DNA from: Lepiota brunneoincarnata
Taxonomy: Eukaryota > Basidiomycota > Agaricomycetes > Agaricales > Agaricaceae
Direction: 5' to 3'
DNA: 64,000 nucleotides
Assembly (NCBI GenBank): GCA_023014365.1
Contig: JAEBUN010000001.1
Coordinates: 434,001 to 498,000 of the forward strand
The position numbers and the translations under genes were made by a program. The notes under the pieces were generated by a model. That model was not told the DNA's origin. It searched no databases and was given only the letters and a program-made list of their open reading frames with translations. Positions 1 to 11,814 of the stretch are shown here, in pieces. Each line of letters starts with the position of its first letter. Positions within the stretch are counted from its first letter, which is position 1.

Positions 1-442
1 ACACCCCCTGTCCCTCACCCCTCTACTGACTTATCCTACCTCCGAAAACATGTAGAGATGGCCGCTGCCGCCGCCATCTGGCCATTCCCCCTGCCTTACC
101 CTGCCTGCAGTATACACATTATAGATACAATGTTGTATTAGTATTTACTGTTCTTCATTTAGTCCTATCTGTGGTCTAGTCAGGAGGATCCCCTGAATAA
201 ACCACAGATAAGACATTTGTAGTATACCTGTTTTTGAGACTGCTAGATAGATAGTTAGAACACTTGTGACTTGTAAAATAAAGATAACTATGTTTTTGTG
301 TTCATTAATTTTGCGATGGACAGGCACCTATTTAGATGCCAGTAAGACGAACTTCAACTTTTTTAAGTTCCCTAGTGTGTCACCCAACCCCATCTTCCAA
401 GTTCTACCCCCAACCTCCCTCAACACACTTTCTATTACCACC
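1..442. other. No gene recognised
   Basis: Short open frames here overlap one another without any recognisable domain. The segment holds the sequence upstream of the zinc-cluster gene that starts at 443. I see no promoter element, RNA gene or repeat that I could defend. Confidence 0.4.
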
Positions 443-1990
443 ATGCCCAAGACCAGCCACAAGACCACAGCCTCCTCTGCCAACACTGCTGCCACCAGGA
501 CCACCAGGGCCACCCAAGCTGCTGCTGCCAGCTGCCGCTCCAGTCAAGCAGCCTCTAGTTCCTTATCTGTGATCATTTCAGCTGCCACGGATGCTAATAA
601 TAATGCTACTGCTGCCAGCCACCACTCCTCCAGATCATGGCCAGCTGCTAGTAGCCTCTGGACCATTGCACTCAGTGGTCAAGCAGACTCAACTTTGCTA
701 TCAGCAATTATTTCAGCAGCCACAACTAGGAACAATGATGCCATGGACTTGTCAAGTGACACCATGGAGCTGTCATATCTTGACGAGCAGCTAGGGAATG
801 GAGTAAGTCCTTATATCCTATCATTCTCACTCAATCTCACTAACTGTTCATTAGTTCTGCAGCTGGGGCACTGAGGGTGGCTACCTCTATATTTGCAGAT
901 GCCACCAAAGTATTTGCAATCACTGTCTTACTGGTGCTCCCAATGATGTCTTGTCACTGGGAGACTTTACTTGCCCACATTGCTGGACATCAGGTGATAA
1001 CAAAACTTGCCCATACCAAGTCAGTTTTCTAACCCCTTTCTATACATATTGTCTAATAACACTGGCTACAGCCCTTTTCAAAGCTAGAAAGACCTTTCTA
1101 CATGCCATCAGCTATGGCTACCTGGTCTTGACTCCTGGTCATAACCCAGGATAACTTATGTATCCTGGTTTTCCAGCTATCTGGCTCTGATCTGGCGGCT
1201 TGTATATCTTGGCTCATTCATGGGCATATCAAGACTTATTTTCCTGGAGCTCCATTTGGTGGTAAACTTGGCCTCATCAAAATCGTATTTGATTTTAGTA
1301 CCACAGCTACTATTGAGGCATTCCAAGCCCAGATGGCTGAGCTACCCCAAATAGTCACATAAATAATGATTCAACTCTGACTGCCAACCAAAGTCACTTC
1401 TGGCTCACCATGGCATTTGTCAATAATGCCTTTCATCCTACAACATGCCATACATTCCTAATGAACTTTGTTTGGACAGTATTTGTGAACCAAAATCCCA
1501 CTATGGTTCACAACATCTTTTTGGCTGACCCCGATCTTGGCACTGGTACTGACTTTATCATGGTCATCCAGAAGACCAAAGACCTGGAGAAAGAGACTGG
1601 AATATGCATGATAAAATGGTCTCATGACTTATACAGGCCACTTAGAAACCCCCATAGCCAGTCTTGTGAGAATTGCTGTGTATTGGATGGATGGCAAATT
1701 ATAGAGAGGAAGGGAAAATCACCCAATGAAGGGAAGGGTATCCACCCTAGTAAGTCATCATGTTCTATATGCTCTCTACTCCCAACTGAACTTTGTAGAA
1801 TTATGCCCACTTACTTTGGTTTGCAAGAACTCTAAATGTGGAGCCAAAAAACATTTTGAGGCTCCACCACATGCATTTCTTGTAACAAGGGACTATGCAC
1901 CACAGAGTACTCCACTGGGAAAGAAGCTAGGGGTCTGGATTGGGCACTATATTGATAGTGACGGTTTACCTTTAGAGTGTACTTTACACT
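443..1990 (+). pseudogene. Decayed cysteine-cluster protein of unknown function
   Basis: Starting at the ATG at 443, exon 1 (443-802) is a Ser/Ala/Thr-rich leader. It joins in frame, across a GTAAGT...TTAG intron, to exon 2 (855-1019). Exon 2 carries a zinc-finger-like block: FCSWGT, CRCHQSICNHC, then FTCPHC. Further coding-like blocks follow in changing frames: YFPGAPFGGKLGLI near 1,235, a frame at 1,410-1,835 containing HDLYRP, and CKNSKCGAKKHFEAPP near 1,830-1,880. The order (N-terminal Cys cluster, middle domain, C-terminal CxxxxC element) resembles a large family of agaricomycete hypothetical proteins, which I recall without a known function. The frame changes after 1,020 need extra introns or indels, and a repeat begins at the 3' end, so I call it a decayed copy. 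Transposon origin is possible but not shown. Confidence 0.5.
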
Positions 1991-2148
1991 TTTCTTTTAG
2001 TGAAAATAGGTAGAAAGCAACCGATTACAATAAAACCACTCAACACCTGGACTTGACATGATGTGAGCCAATAAGAAGATGTATACTGAATGAATTCCAA
2101 TACCTGAGATGTCAAGCCAGGGCAAAACAAAGTGAAACAAAGCAAAAT

Positions 2149-2179
<31 letters not shown>

Positions 2180-2612
2180 GAAGGAGACTTTAAATGTGAG
2201 TTAAAATTGTTGTTAACTGAGATCCCTACAGAATACATACAGTTTATATACTCTAGGGACTGTGGAGCTCATGTATGCTCCAGAAACCTTACAAAGAACG
2301 TTAAAGAAAGAGGTGGAGATGGAACAAGGATGAGAATGAAGGAAAACACAAGAAAATCGGAGATTACTAGCTACCATTCATTTTGTACTGTCCTGCCTTC
2401 CATCATATTCTACAGGCAGTGTTCACTGTTGAACAGCGAGACGAGCCAGGAGGAGGGGGGGAAATATTGCTAATCTGAAATGATTTGATCTAAGGCCACA
2501 TGTTTCCTTTTTGGGAAAATTGTTGTACCAATGGTTTGTCAGGGTTTGTCTGAGATTGTTATGGAGAGATGGTTGGCTCAGCTATGCAAGCAGCTGGGTA
2601 GCCACCTCTACA
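1960..2612 (-). repeat. LTR-like dispersed repeat, copy A (solo)
   Basis: On the reverse strand this repeat starts TGTAGAGGTGGCTACC at 2612. It matches, with substitutions, the whole of the copy at 46,087-46,742, including a pyrimidine-rich block (GA-rich on the plus strand, about 2,145-2,190) and the stretch around a TATA-like box (plus strand, about 2,245). The left boundary is uncertain because similarity fades near 1,960-2,000. No open frames of an internal region flank it, which suggests a solo LTR or a short non-autonomous element. Confidence 0.6.
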
Positions 2613-2658
2613 ATGTCAAGATGACTACCACAATTGGTGTGGAACAAGTCTAGGGGGA

Positions 2659-2904
2659 ATGGTACCAGAAATTGTGAACTATTTCACACTAGACTGCCCA
2701 GCATACGAAGATGAAAGGGACAACATGGCAAGAAAGATAGGAAGGGCAAACACACATAAGCTGGCAAGAATCTTCAAGATGGGGGATGGCATAAGGGAGC
2801 TGCTCAACTACATTCACGCAATGAAGGGGCTCAAGGACTCATTCAATTCACTAAAAATCATCAACCTACAGAAGGAAGCACTCGAACACAAAAGGGCAAA
2901 ATGA
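2659..2904 (+). pseudogene. LINE reverse-transcriptase 3' end fragment
   Basis: The translation contains DCPAYEDERDNMARKIGR followed by IRELLNYIHAMKGL. This matches the usual C-terminal end of Tad-like fungal LINE pol proteins, which close with a Cys/His element (here only DCPAYEDER remains), a basic RKIGR and a short helix. Nothing of the upstream RT or endonuclease domain is present, because copy A of the LTR-like repeat lies directly 5'. It is a 5'-truncated LINE remnant, as is typical for target-primed retrotransposition, and cannot be active. Confidence 0.6.
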
Positions 2905-3555
2905 ACCCTCCTAAGGCTTTCTCTAATCACTCACCTAAGGTTGAGGCAATGACTGCCCCTTGGCAGTAAGAACAGGAACACAGAGAGAGGCAACCAATCT
3001 CCCACTGCTAGGCTGAATGCCAGCAGCAAAAGGAGAAGACAGACAGGAATGTACAGCAAAGTAGGGAGGGTGAAGATACCCCAAACAGCATTTCCTTGCT
3101 GGACTGCAAGGAGGAGCGAGCACTCAGGGTATGCCTTCAGTAGGGCTGGGGTATTTCACTGAGTCGATCAAGGAGCACAGGGGCCCTAAGGACTCCTTTG
3201 TACATCATAGATAACACAAAGTCCAACATGAGGTATATTCTTGAGGACTCTGGATCCTAAGGCTAAGTTGTATCTGGGAGCCAGGGAACATGAAACAAGG
3301 GGAAGCACCAAGTTTTCACTGCTACATTAGCAGAAATATAAGAAAGAGAAAGGAGAGGATATAAGAGATAGTGTGGGAGGCATTGTTTGGCCTCTCTACA
3401 ACCTAATAAAAATGTGTTGAGGGCCAGATTCTGTGTGCAGGCAAGATTCTCAGTGAAACAAAACTTGGAAGTGTAGGATTTATAAAATATGTGCCACATA
3501 GCTACTTGAATACACTCTCTTTTATCCAAATCCAAAATTAGCCTTACAATATCCC
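2905..3555. other. No gene recognised between LINE remnant and GCM/MULE element
   Basis: Every frame is short and without a domain. The stretch could be the 3' UTR of the LINE or the terminal part of the next element. I see no terminal inverted repeat that would set a boundary. Confidence 0.35.
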
Positions 3556-3808
3556 ATTATAAATGCTTACTGCCTTCCTCAGGTCCTTCTCCTTGCTTGG
3601 CTAGTAGCTTGAGGGACTTGAATAGTCTCACCATTCATATCCTGTATGTGTTGTCATTTTGAGCAGCGTAGCTGGGGTATCTCTTCTTGATCAGAGCATT
3701 TTTGTTTCCCAACACCACTACTACTCTTGTGGTCCCTGGGAGTTACAATTACTACCTTTGGGATTGGCCTTGGCTTGGGATGAGGGGGTGGAGGAGGTAA
3801 TACCACCT

Positions 3809-6800
3809 CTACATAATCTTTGCTAGGCTAATAGATAGTGAGATCAAACAAAAACCATGCTCAGTAATCAAGATACTTACCTCCAACTCATCATCATTTT
3901 CTGGCCAATCCCTATGATTCCAGTCACCTGGAACAAGTAAGTATGGGTTCCATATCTGTTGATGGTCCCCTGAATCCAATCCCCATTGCATATTCCCTGC
4001 ATGTCCAGCATGTAATGATTGTTCGAACATTAACTCTTCCAAGCTTTGGATGCAGAGTCGATCTATGTCTTGCCCCACCTGTGATGCCTTTTTGACCTGG
4101 ATAGTCCATGCTTGCTCCATAATCTCTTTGATCTGCCTCTCCAATGGCACATTTCCCATGCCTGTCCTCTGATGCAGTCGATGGGCAATAAGGATTGTCA
4201 CAGCATGGGAGAATCCAATGCCAGCAATCCACCATTGCTGCTGTGAAGCATCACCATGGCATACCTCACAGTGTATCCAGTTTGAAATCATCCCCACATC
4301 CTGACAATCCAATGAGCCAATGAAAGAAATGCCTGATTGAGGGGAAAGGTTCTTCTGATATGTATACTGTCTTGCTAGAAATAGAGGATCATTTGGAATA
4401 CTAGCTGGGTTAAAGACCATTTGGTGGAGCAAAGATAAATATGGCCATAAAGCCTGGTCGATTTCACTTGTATATACAGGATGGAAATTGGATCTTCAAC
4501 CACCTGGTCACACAATTCAGGCATATTACAAGCAAGCTGCCACTGTCCCAGCTAAGAAATGTTAGCAATATTCCAAGAGAAATGAAATAGGGCATACCCT
4601 GACTGCCCGCCATGCCTTTGCTTGTCCCCATAGAGCTGTCACCAAATCCTTCTCTGGCACAACTGTGATCATGCCTGGTTTGAGTGATGTATTCTCAAAC
4701 AAACAACCTCTCTACCACATTACCCTCCATTGCTCTCCATCATTTACCATACCAATCAACCAGACTGGGTACCAGAATGTGCCAAGTTGTGCAAGTGCGC
4801 CATGGCCAGGTCTATACAAGTTTTGGTGTTCAGTCACAATTAACATTTGACAGGCTTACCATAATCTTTTTTGCCCAGGTCCTAGCTTCTCAGCTTCTCC
4901 AATACGTTGCCTACAAAATAGTAAGCCTCAGACAAAAAGATAGCTGAGAGCACTCATGTTTGTATTGATCCAGGTTTTTCATTTATTGAAGGTAGAGTAC
5001 AACAATGGCACTCAAACAGGCCCATGGATAATAACATGTGACTTTCAACTTGTTGCAGGCAGGGAGTATGAGAGTGTTGGTGACATGTTTGGCACTTAGC
5101 CAAAGATCCATGGTCTTTAGAATAGACATAGTCATAGTTCCCCCAAACCCCACAGATGCATTGGATGCAAACTGGATACAGATCTTCCACTTCAGAGTCT
5201 GTATCCCAGCCACCATGGTTTGATGGTAAGGATTTGGTAGGTGGTGAGGATAGGAGGGCAGTGGTGGTAGTTGCATCCAAAAGTGATTCTAAAGGTACCA
5301 TGTCCATATCTTTACCAAGTCTTCCAGCAGTTGCCAGTGGTTCAATAGGTAGAGTTGGAGGAATGTGTGCAAGAGTAGGATGAACATATTCAACAGTCTT
5401 TGTAGATGTGGGATTGCTCATCCATGAACGATGCTGTGACTGCATTGGTACCAGGGGTCCATTGTAAGAAATAGTTGACTTTGGGGATATCTCGGGTGTT
5501 GAGAATTTAAAATTGAACAAGTTTGAACATTGCTGAATGCACTAGCAATAAAAGCAATCCTGAGCTTGTTGTCCACCATGGAGTTTATAGACAATGACAT
5601 GATGGGAATAACCATGAGGAAAGTAGAGACTGGTGAGTGGTGCCATTGACTGGGAACTAGACACCTGTTTAACTCTGCCACCATTGTCAAAATCATTATA
5701 GATGTATACACCTGGATTAGAGCAGGCTTTGTAGTGGGCAATGAAATGATTTTGCATGGGATCTGTCAAACCAAAGCCTACAAGGTCATAGGCAACCTTG
5801 AACTTCTTTGCATTTCCTGGCCCAAGTGGCTCCAGATAGTCAGGGATATCCCAGTCTAGTTGAGTCCCATTTTGCCCAGGTGATAATTCGATTACAAGGA
5901 CAATTGGCAGACTGACCACAAGATGGGTAATATCAGTCTGTTCACCAGTGCAGAGCAGAGTTCCCTGAGATTGTCGCCAGCAGGAAGCACCAGTAGTTGT
6001 AGACTCTTGTTGTTATGATCCGTGCTCCTTCTGTATCTGAGGATAACTGGAGATGGCCTTCAATCACTCTACAAGGTGTCCAAGATGGTTGGCCTTGCAG
6101 AGCTTAGTGGATCGCACTCAATGAGATAACGAGGGAACATGTCAAGTTAAGGTAGAGAGGGTTAACAACCACTGTTAACAAGATTAAAGCTTGAGGCTTT
6201 AATCTCTACTTGTATAGGCCTTATATACCTATGAGATACTATATACTTGTTATAGGTTATTGGGCTGTTCTACTTGTCCTGCGCAGTCTTGACCATGATG
6301 CACATCCTAGCTGATGGCACCCTACTGTTATTTATATCTTACAATGAGTCAGTGTCCTTGTTCTCCATTCCACTGCTGTGTGATGTTCCATTGCTTTCCT
6401 CTGACTCATAATTCTCTTCTCCCAATTCTATCTCCATGGATTCTCCTCCATTCTTGGTCTCCATTCTCTCAGTGCTTCCATCTGTATCAGAGGTTGGATC
6501 GGTTGATCCATGGCTATCTTCTTCGTCCTCGGGGTATTCCAGAATATCCTCCAGAGTTATCTCCATTCCTGCTTCTCTTGCCAAGTCCTGCATGGCATTG
6601 TAATATTCCCCTTCTTTGTCTTCATATTCCTGTGCTCACAACTGGTCTGTGGTTTCCTGTACCCATCTTGTAAAGTTGAATAGTTGTTCTTGTTCCTCTT
6701 GGTCCAGACTGTTCATAACACTTGTTTCATTGCCATGAATTGTTTGAACCAGTTCACTAGGTTCCCTTCAAAGTGGGCATGGTCCCAAGCAGAGATGTGG

Positions 6801-7560
6801 ATATCAGTCTGAGAGAGAAGGGCAGTATGGAGCTCCAGATGACTTCCTTGAGTAGACTGATCACCATCACATGCACGAAATTGCACAGTCAAAGGAGCAA
6901 AGTATGCAAGGGGAATGATGGAGTCCTTGAAACATCCTTGGCTAGCATCCATCTTAAGTCCCTTCCAAAGCCATCCCTGCATATATGTCAGTGTGAATTG
7001 AAGGATGGGCCAGTAGGTACTCACAAAAAGAGAATAGAAACCAAACTCTTCCTGAATAATCTTTTGTAAACAGAGTTGGTGTTGCAACAAGTCCCATTCA
7101 TTTGAAAGCCAGGAAGAATCTCCATTGGATTGAGACCATTGTAAAAAGTGGTTGAAGATCTTGAATATTGGGGAGTTGGTATCCATGGTACTGATAACCT
7201 CTGCAAATTCAGGAATTGTGGTAGAAATTGAAATGTAGGGTAGCTGAAGAGAGGTATCCAGCCAACAGGAGTTTTCTTTCCACTGATAGCAGGCTGAACC
7301 CAAAACATTCCCAATTGCTGCTATGGTCTTGATTTTTTTCTGAGGGCTACTAGAATTCTTGGGTATAAGCTTTTTTGCTGTATTTGGAGCACAGCCATTG
7401 TTAACAAATTTCTTGCTTGGTGGTTGGATTCGTGGCACTGTGATTTATGTTTGGAAGGTGACATCCCAAGTATATCAAGCTTGGCTTGATCCTTCTTCCA
7501 CTTGTTAGCCTTGCCATAGTGTAGTGGTACCCCCACTGGAACAAGTCAACAATTAATCTT
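3809..7560 (-). pseudogene. USP-like cysteine protease domain with PHD-like finger
   Basis: The block near 7,270 reads ENSCWLDTSLQ, which looks like the catalytic Cys box of C19 ubiquitin-specific proteases. The matching His box is YDLVGFGL...HFIAHY near 5,800-5,730. Between them lies an acidic linker (6,339-6,593) and an LTR-like insertion. Downstream, CIQCICGVWGN...CQTCHQHSHTPC...CHCC (about 5,170-5,010) has PHD-finger spacing. A Trp-rich block FWYPVWLIGMVNDGEQWRVMW follows (about 4,775-4,715), with an in-frame TAG directly after it where related proteins appear to have another Trp. A 5' frameshift near 7,440 separates the frame beginning KANKWKKDQAKLDILGM from the USP frame. It could remove ubiquitin or a related modifier in the intact family; that function is inference. 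The copy is dead. Confidence 0.5.
6010..6335 (-). repeat. LTR-like insertion inside the USP-like domain
   Basis: Recognisable coding sequence lies on both sides (acidic linker right, ASCWRQSQGTLLC left), while these roughly 325 bases have no continuous frame. On the reverse strand they start TGTAAGATAT, contain TATATAAGG followed by AAGTAGAGATTAAAGCC, and end near GATCATAACA. That order (TG start, TATA box in the middle, CA end) is what a solo LTR shows. I could not find a clean target-site duplication, so limits and type are tentative. Confidence 0.4.
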
Positions 7561-7610
7561 ATTAACCAAGTTTGAACTTACTTTGTTTGCTCTTGTAGTT
7601 ATCCCCAAAC

Positions 7611-9830
7611 CTAATGGCCCAACGGTAAAGTGATTGGATGCCCTTGAAGAATTGTTAGTTCCAGCCAGCTGCAGCATAGAGCTGGAAGTGTAGGGATTCT
7701 TGAGCATTGGTAGTTGTTGGTAGAACCTGCCATAGCTCCAGGTCCATTGTCACAAAGACAGGAAATATCATCTTGCCATGTCAAAGCCACCATAACAACC
7801 AATCTGCAACACCAGGGAACTCTGTAAGTAACCACTCTACTGTCTTCTGGAACTCCTCCATGGACTTGATTTTGGTTAGTTTGAGTGCTTCAGCAACAAA
7901 CTCCTCCCTCTGGTGAACAGGGACAACTCCACTGATTCTTGATACTCAGGTAACTCCTCGTCTATAATGCTCACCACAGCCTCGGATTATTTTCTCTGCA
8001 GCTAGCCTAAGCTCTTCTCCTGTCTGGGGATTTTGGTTGGCTAAGCAAATTTCAACAAAGGCTTCAATGTAGCCTTCTCTTTGAGCATCACTAAAGTCCA
8101 TAACCTGCAAGATATTAGATTCTAAAATGATCTGATGAAGATGAAGCTATACCATTGCAAACATTTTATCTTGAACAGGAATTTTGTGGAGAGTGGCTTG
8201 GGCAATGATGGTTTGGAAAGTGCTGAGGAAATGTAGCCTGTAGTACTTGGCTGAGCCACCATCCATGAAAGACATCAGAATTGGAATCCATTTTTGAAGG
8301 ACTGGGGAATAGATAGAGGACATCATCAGGGCCCAGCCACTGTCTGCCCAGAATCCATGAGCAGCATCAGCAACCATTCCACCACCAATATCCTCATCAG
8401 ATTCATCATTCCGGTAGAGAGCCTGAGAAGCCATGAAGGGGGACTGGAAGCATATGATATTTTCTAGTCCAAATCATGAAGTTTTGATGAAATTTGGGTG
8501 CTCTTGTGTGAATTCCTTCAAGCTAGTGAAGAATGGGTGAGGGTCTGGGGGTGTATGCTGCTTGATAACATGATTTTGTTCATAGGTTACTCATCCTCAG
8601 TTGTGAAGTGCAGGTGAGATGACATTGACCGATTGTCCAGGTCCATTCAAGCTTCTGATACTGAATTGTAAAGCAGATGGTCCCATTTTTGGATGGTCTA
8701 GGACTATCTGATCAAATTTAGCCTCTTCATCAGCATCCAGATGGATGTTAGCAGGAGGATGAGGATGATTATGAATACCCTCCTGTATGAAGTACTTTCC
8801 CCCTTGCCAAGTATACACTGTGGACCAAACATCACATTGCATCCAAAAGACTTCTTTCCCACAATTGCAACCTTCTTCAGACTGTTTTTGGCAGCTGGCT
8901 TTGGTAGTTTTTGGCCGTATAAGCATGTTGCAATTAGGGTCAATGCATTGAAAAATGCCTAGACATTCTCACATTGACTTGAACCCTTTTTTCCATTTGG
9001 GAGCTTTATCCCAACCATTGTTACAGTTACGACCACCCTTGACCTCAAATGCCCAATGAATCAGTGGCCACTTGCCTTTGATGAGTTCATCAGGTGTAAA
9101 GTTCCGTTCAAAAGCTCCAACAGGAAAGTATGGCCATGACTTCCTAGTCTTCTTCAATCCTTCCATTGGCTGTTGTGGGAGAGGAGGCTGAACTAACTGT
9201 CTAAGGCTGGCAAGTGTGGTGGATGGATTGGCTGGAAGAGAGGAATTCATAGAAGGGGAGGATCCAGATATGATATGTGAAGTTGATGGAATAGAGGGAG
9301 TAATAAAATGATTAGGAATATGTGAAGGTGGTTGAGTCACAGGTTTTGTTTCAAGGGAGAATTGAGGGAGTAGAGGAAGTCCAGGGCCATGGTTGACCTG
9401 TGAATGAGGGGGCATAGATCCTGGCTGAGGCAATAATACTGATTGAAGTGCTTGAATAAGAACTTGTATGTCAGTTGTTTCTGTAACAAGTAAGTTTGTG
9501 TAAGTTAGCTTTTAAATTAAAGTAAAGTAACAAATGTGAGGTTGGATGAAGCTGTTGTATGGATGGAATTGGTTGGGGGGCCATCCATGGAGATTTGGGA
9601 GGTAGTGGTGGAGGGACATCTTGTTCTGACTCAAAAAAGTACTTTGCACAGTGCTTAATGAATCCCTGCAATAATTTTGTATCATGACTTCATACAAGTT
9701 TAATTCTGACTTACAAAAACCATGGGGAAATTTATGTCCAGTACAGATAGTTGAGGTTTGGAATGAGAATTAGGAACTCAAGGTAGAGTTAGAGAGCAGT
9801 GGAGAAGTAAAACCACATAGGGGGGATGTT
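7611..9830 (-). pseudogene. GCM-like zinc domain + MULE-like transposase
   Basis: One reading frame runs from 9,433 to 8,150, continues across a 45 nt intron (8,149-8,105) and goes on to about 7,615. It is interrupted only by TGA codons at 8969-8971, 8597-8599, 8591-8593, 8474-8476, 7946-7948 and 7781-7783. The GCM/WRKY-like part ends with FIQEGIHNHPHPP. The transposase part has VADAAHGFWADSGWAL (an Asp-containing strand), then RGCGEHYRRGVT, a hydrophobic WLLWWL stretch and FVTMDLELWQVLPTTTNAQE. A further N-terminal exon ends at a GTAAGT donor near 9,712. If each TGA was CGA, all stops are single C-to-T changes. It is presumably nuclear and DNA-binding in the intact family; the present copy is dead. 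Confidence 0.6.
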
Positions 9831-10900
9831 GGAATATTTATTGGTGTACCAATAGTGTTTTATACTTCTAACTATGAGTCATATCCTCATTGTACAATAT
9901 CCCAAGAGTAGCAGAAAACATGGGATACAGATCTTAAATATATTGAAAGAGCGGACATTGGTTTGAGAATGATGAAATATTGATCTTGCATGTATTGAAA
10001 TGTGAGCAGGATTCGAACCCTCAATCTCAAAAATGGAAATAACACATTTGTACAAAGCTTGAAACACTAACTGTTACACCATAGTGTTATTTTATGTAGT
10101 ATTTTGCTTATATGTACCATAATAATCAATTTTATGAAAAATACCCATATAAATATATTACCTAAAGTTTGGAATTAAAAAATATCTTATGAGATTTATT
10201 TTTCAAATAAATAAATAATGGTATACATCAGCATATACTGTCATTGGTTGGTAGGTCAGATGAGTGATAAGCTCAGACAAACACTTCTATCTCACTCTAT
10301 ACTGGCCCAATTATTATATATATTATGGTAGAATGATGTATCAACATTGGAGTTTGAGTATTTGCTTGTGGGAACGCAGTGACTGATGTGACTGTCTGGG
10401 CTTGTTGCCCACCTGACTTACCAACCTACCACAGTATTATCTGAAGTTTAGAATCAAAAATCATATGAGAGCTATCGTGCAATTAATTAATTATAGTTTA
10501 AGGTACCTGTCAGCATATATCTAGAGCTCGGAAGTAGAAATCATGTATGAGAGTTATCATGTAATAAATTAATTATGGTTCAAGGTACCTGTCAACATAT
10601 ATTGGAATATGCTCAAGGCTCAATAACAGCAATGTCACAGTAATGTGGCAGTAATGTGTGGTAATGTGCAGTAAAGTGACAGTGGTATCACAGTAAGATG
10701 GCAGCAATGTGCTATAATGTGCAGTAAAGTGACAGTTCTGTCACAGCAAGGTGGCGGCAATGTCACAGTAGCATGGTGGTAATGTGCAGTAGGGTGATGG
10801 CAGTGTGCAGTACCATGTGTGGCAAATTCTTAAGGCCCTTTTGTCCCTTACTGTATAACACTACTGTAACACTATTGCCAGGGTTTCTGAGCTAAAAGGG
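9831..10900. repeat. AT-rich repeat tract with ~75 bp and ~20 bp repeats
   Basis: No gene is visible. Three diverged copies of a ~75 bp unit lie at about 10,163-10,240, 10,445-10,520 and 10,525-10,603; each ends with an ATCAGCATATA or GTACCTGTCARCATATAT phrase. From about 10,615 to 10,825 a degenerate tandem array repeats phrases such as GTGGCAGTAATGTGCAGTAA and AAAGTGACAGT. The left end of the tract begins TGTTGGAATATTTATTGG (9,828), which looks like a copia LTR start but has no matching partner here. Confidence 0.5.
10006..10085 (-). repeat. tRNA-derived SINE-like segment
   Basis: On the reverse strand there is an A-box-like TGGTGTAACAGTTAGTG followed about 40 nt later by a near-perfect B box, GGGTTCGAATCC. 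These are the two internal RNA polymerase III promoter boxes of tRNA genes. The predicted T stem pairs only partly and no sensible anticodon stem forms, so it is not a working tRNA. A tRNA-derived SINE head, or a decayed tRNA, fits best. Confidence 0.4.
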
Positions 10901-11595
10901 TAATAGGTGAGGTATTTGGGGGTTTATATATGCAAACATCACAATATCTGTCTGCTGTTGAGGCTTCTACCCAGTTTATGTAGGTATAGTAGTGAAAATA
11001 TGACAAAATTGAGCAATTTAATAAAAACCACTCAATGTGTGGACTTGAGACAACTTGGGATGATAAAAGGATGTCAGATGGGTGACCTTCAATGGCAGGG
11101 ATGTCAAGGTGAGGCAAAACAAGGCAGGGAAAGAGAAATAGAGCAAAAGAGAGAAAGAGGGAGAGAAGACTTCAAATATGGGTTAAGCTTTGTGAATTAA
11201 ATAAGGTTCCTACAAAATACATAGGGTCTTTACACTCTGGTGATAGTGGAGCTCATGTATGCTCTAGAAATATTAAAGAAAGAGGTAGAGATGGGAGAAA
11301 TGTGAGGGTGAAGGAATACAAGAATAATGGAAATTGCTAGCTACTGTTCATCTAGAATATCCCACAGTCCTTCAATATTCTCAGGGCATGCCCAGATTAA
11401 TTACCAAGGAATAGAGAGGGGATGAATCCAAGTCAGGAGGAGGGGATATTGTCACTCTGAGGGCTTTTGATCCAAGTTTCTGACATTTCTTTTTATGGAA
11501 ATTGACAAACTTGAGGTTCATTTGACATTTCTCTGAGGTATGTCATGTAGGAATGGTTAGTTTAGTCAATAAATAGCCACCATACTACTGTATAT
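10901..11595 (-). repeat. LTR-like dispersed repeat, copy B
   Basis: It is colinear with copy A and with the reverse complement of the copy at 46,087-46,742. It shares the AAAACCACTCAA phrase (about 11,025), the purine-rich block (about 11,125-11,165), the phrase CTACAAAATACATAGGGTCT and the GGAGCTCATGTATGCTC phrase. It is more diverged than copy A, and its right end (TAGCCACC, about 11,582) is blurred. No open frames accompany it. Confidence 0.55.
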
Positions 11596-11814
11596 TGTAC
11601 CTATATTATTGTACACTATTACTACATTACTACACATTACTGCCAAATTACCATGATACTACTGTGACACACATATGTGGTAAGGTAGAGTTTGCTTAAA
11701 ACTGGGGTCATCACATGACCTGTGATTATGTGTGATGCTCCATGACAGGCTAATTAAGATCCATGTTGGATGAGTGCTTGATGTGTTGTGTAAAGCTAGA
11801 ATAATACATGAACC
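11596..11814. other. No gene; AT-rich flank of the transposase pseudogene
   Basis: The sequence is AT-rich, with TACTAC/TATTAC-type low-complexity phrases between 11,585 and 11,660. It precedes (in plus coordinates) the stop of the minus-strand transposase at 11,815. I see no further feature. Confidence 0.35.

Larger units (their letters stand above)
3560..9830 (-). mobile_element. Decayed GCM/MULE-type DNA element with USP-like and PHD-like domains
   Basis: Reading the reverse strand, the coding blocks run in order. There is a Pro-rich N terminus (about 9,800-9,050), a GCM-like zinc domain (about 8,960-8,640), a MULE-like transposase core (about 8,440-7,640) and a ubiquitin-protease-like Cys box (about 7,270). 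An acidic linker, a His box (about 5,800) and a PHD-like finger (about 5,160-5,010) follow, then a Trp-rich block (about 4,760-4,650) and a C-terminal domain (4,640-3,809). This combination of domains is one I associate with repeated agaricomycete genes. The coding strand is interrupted by many in-frame TGA codons, a frameshift near 7,440 and an LTR-like insertion at about 6,010-6,335. Terminal repeats could not be identified, so the element limits are estimates. Whether it was one gene or two is unclear. Confidence 0.6.

Noticed and set aside
6130..6200. Inverted repeats GTTAAC...GTTAAC and GATTAAAGC...GCTTTAATC as a terminator
   Set aside because: They lie inside the LTR-like insertion in a pseudogene, and there is no transcription unit that ends there.
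10006..10085. A functional tRNA gene
   Set aside because: Internal promoter boxes are good but the T stem pairs only partly and no anticodon arm forms.
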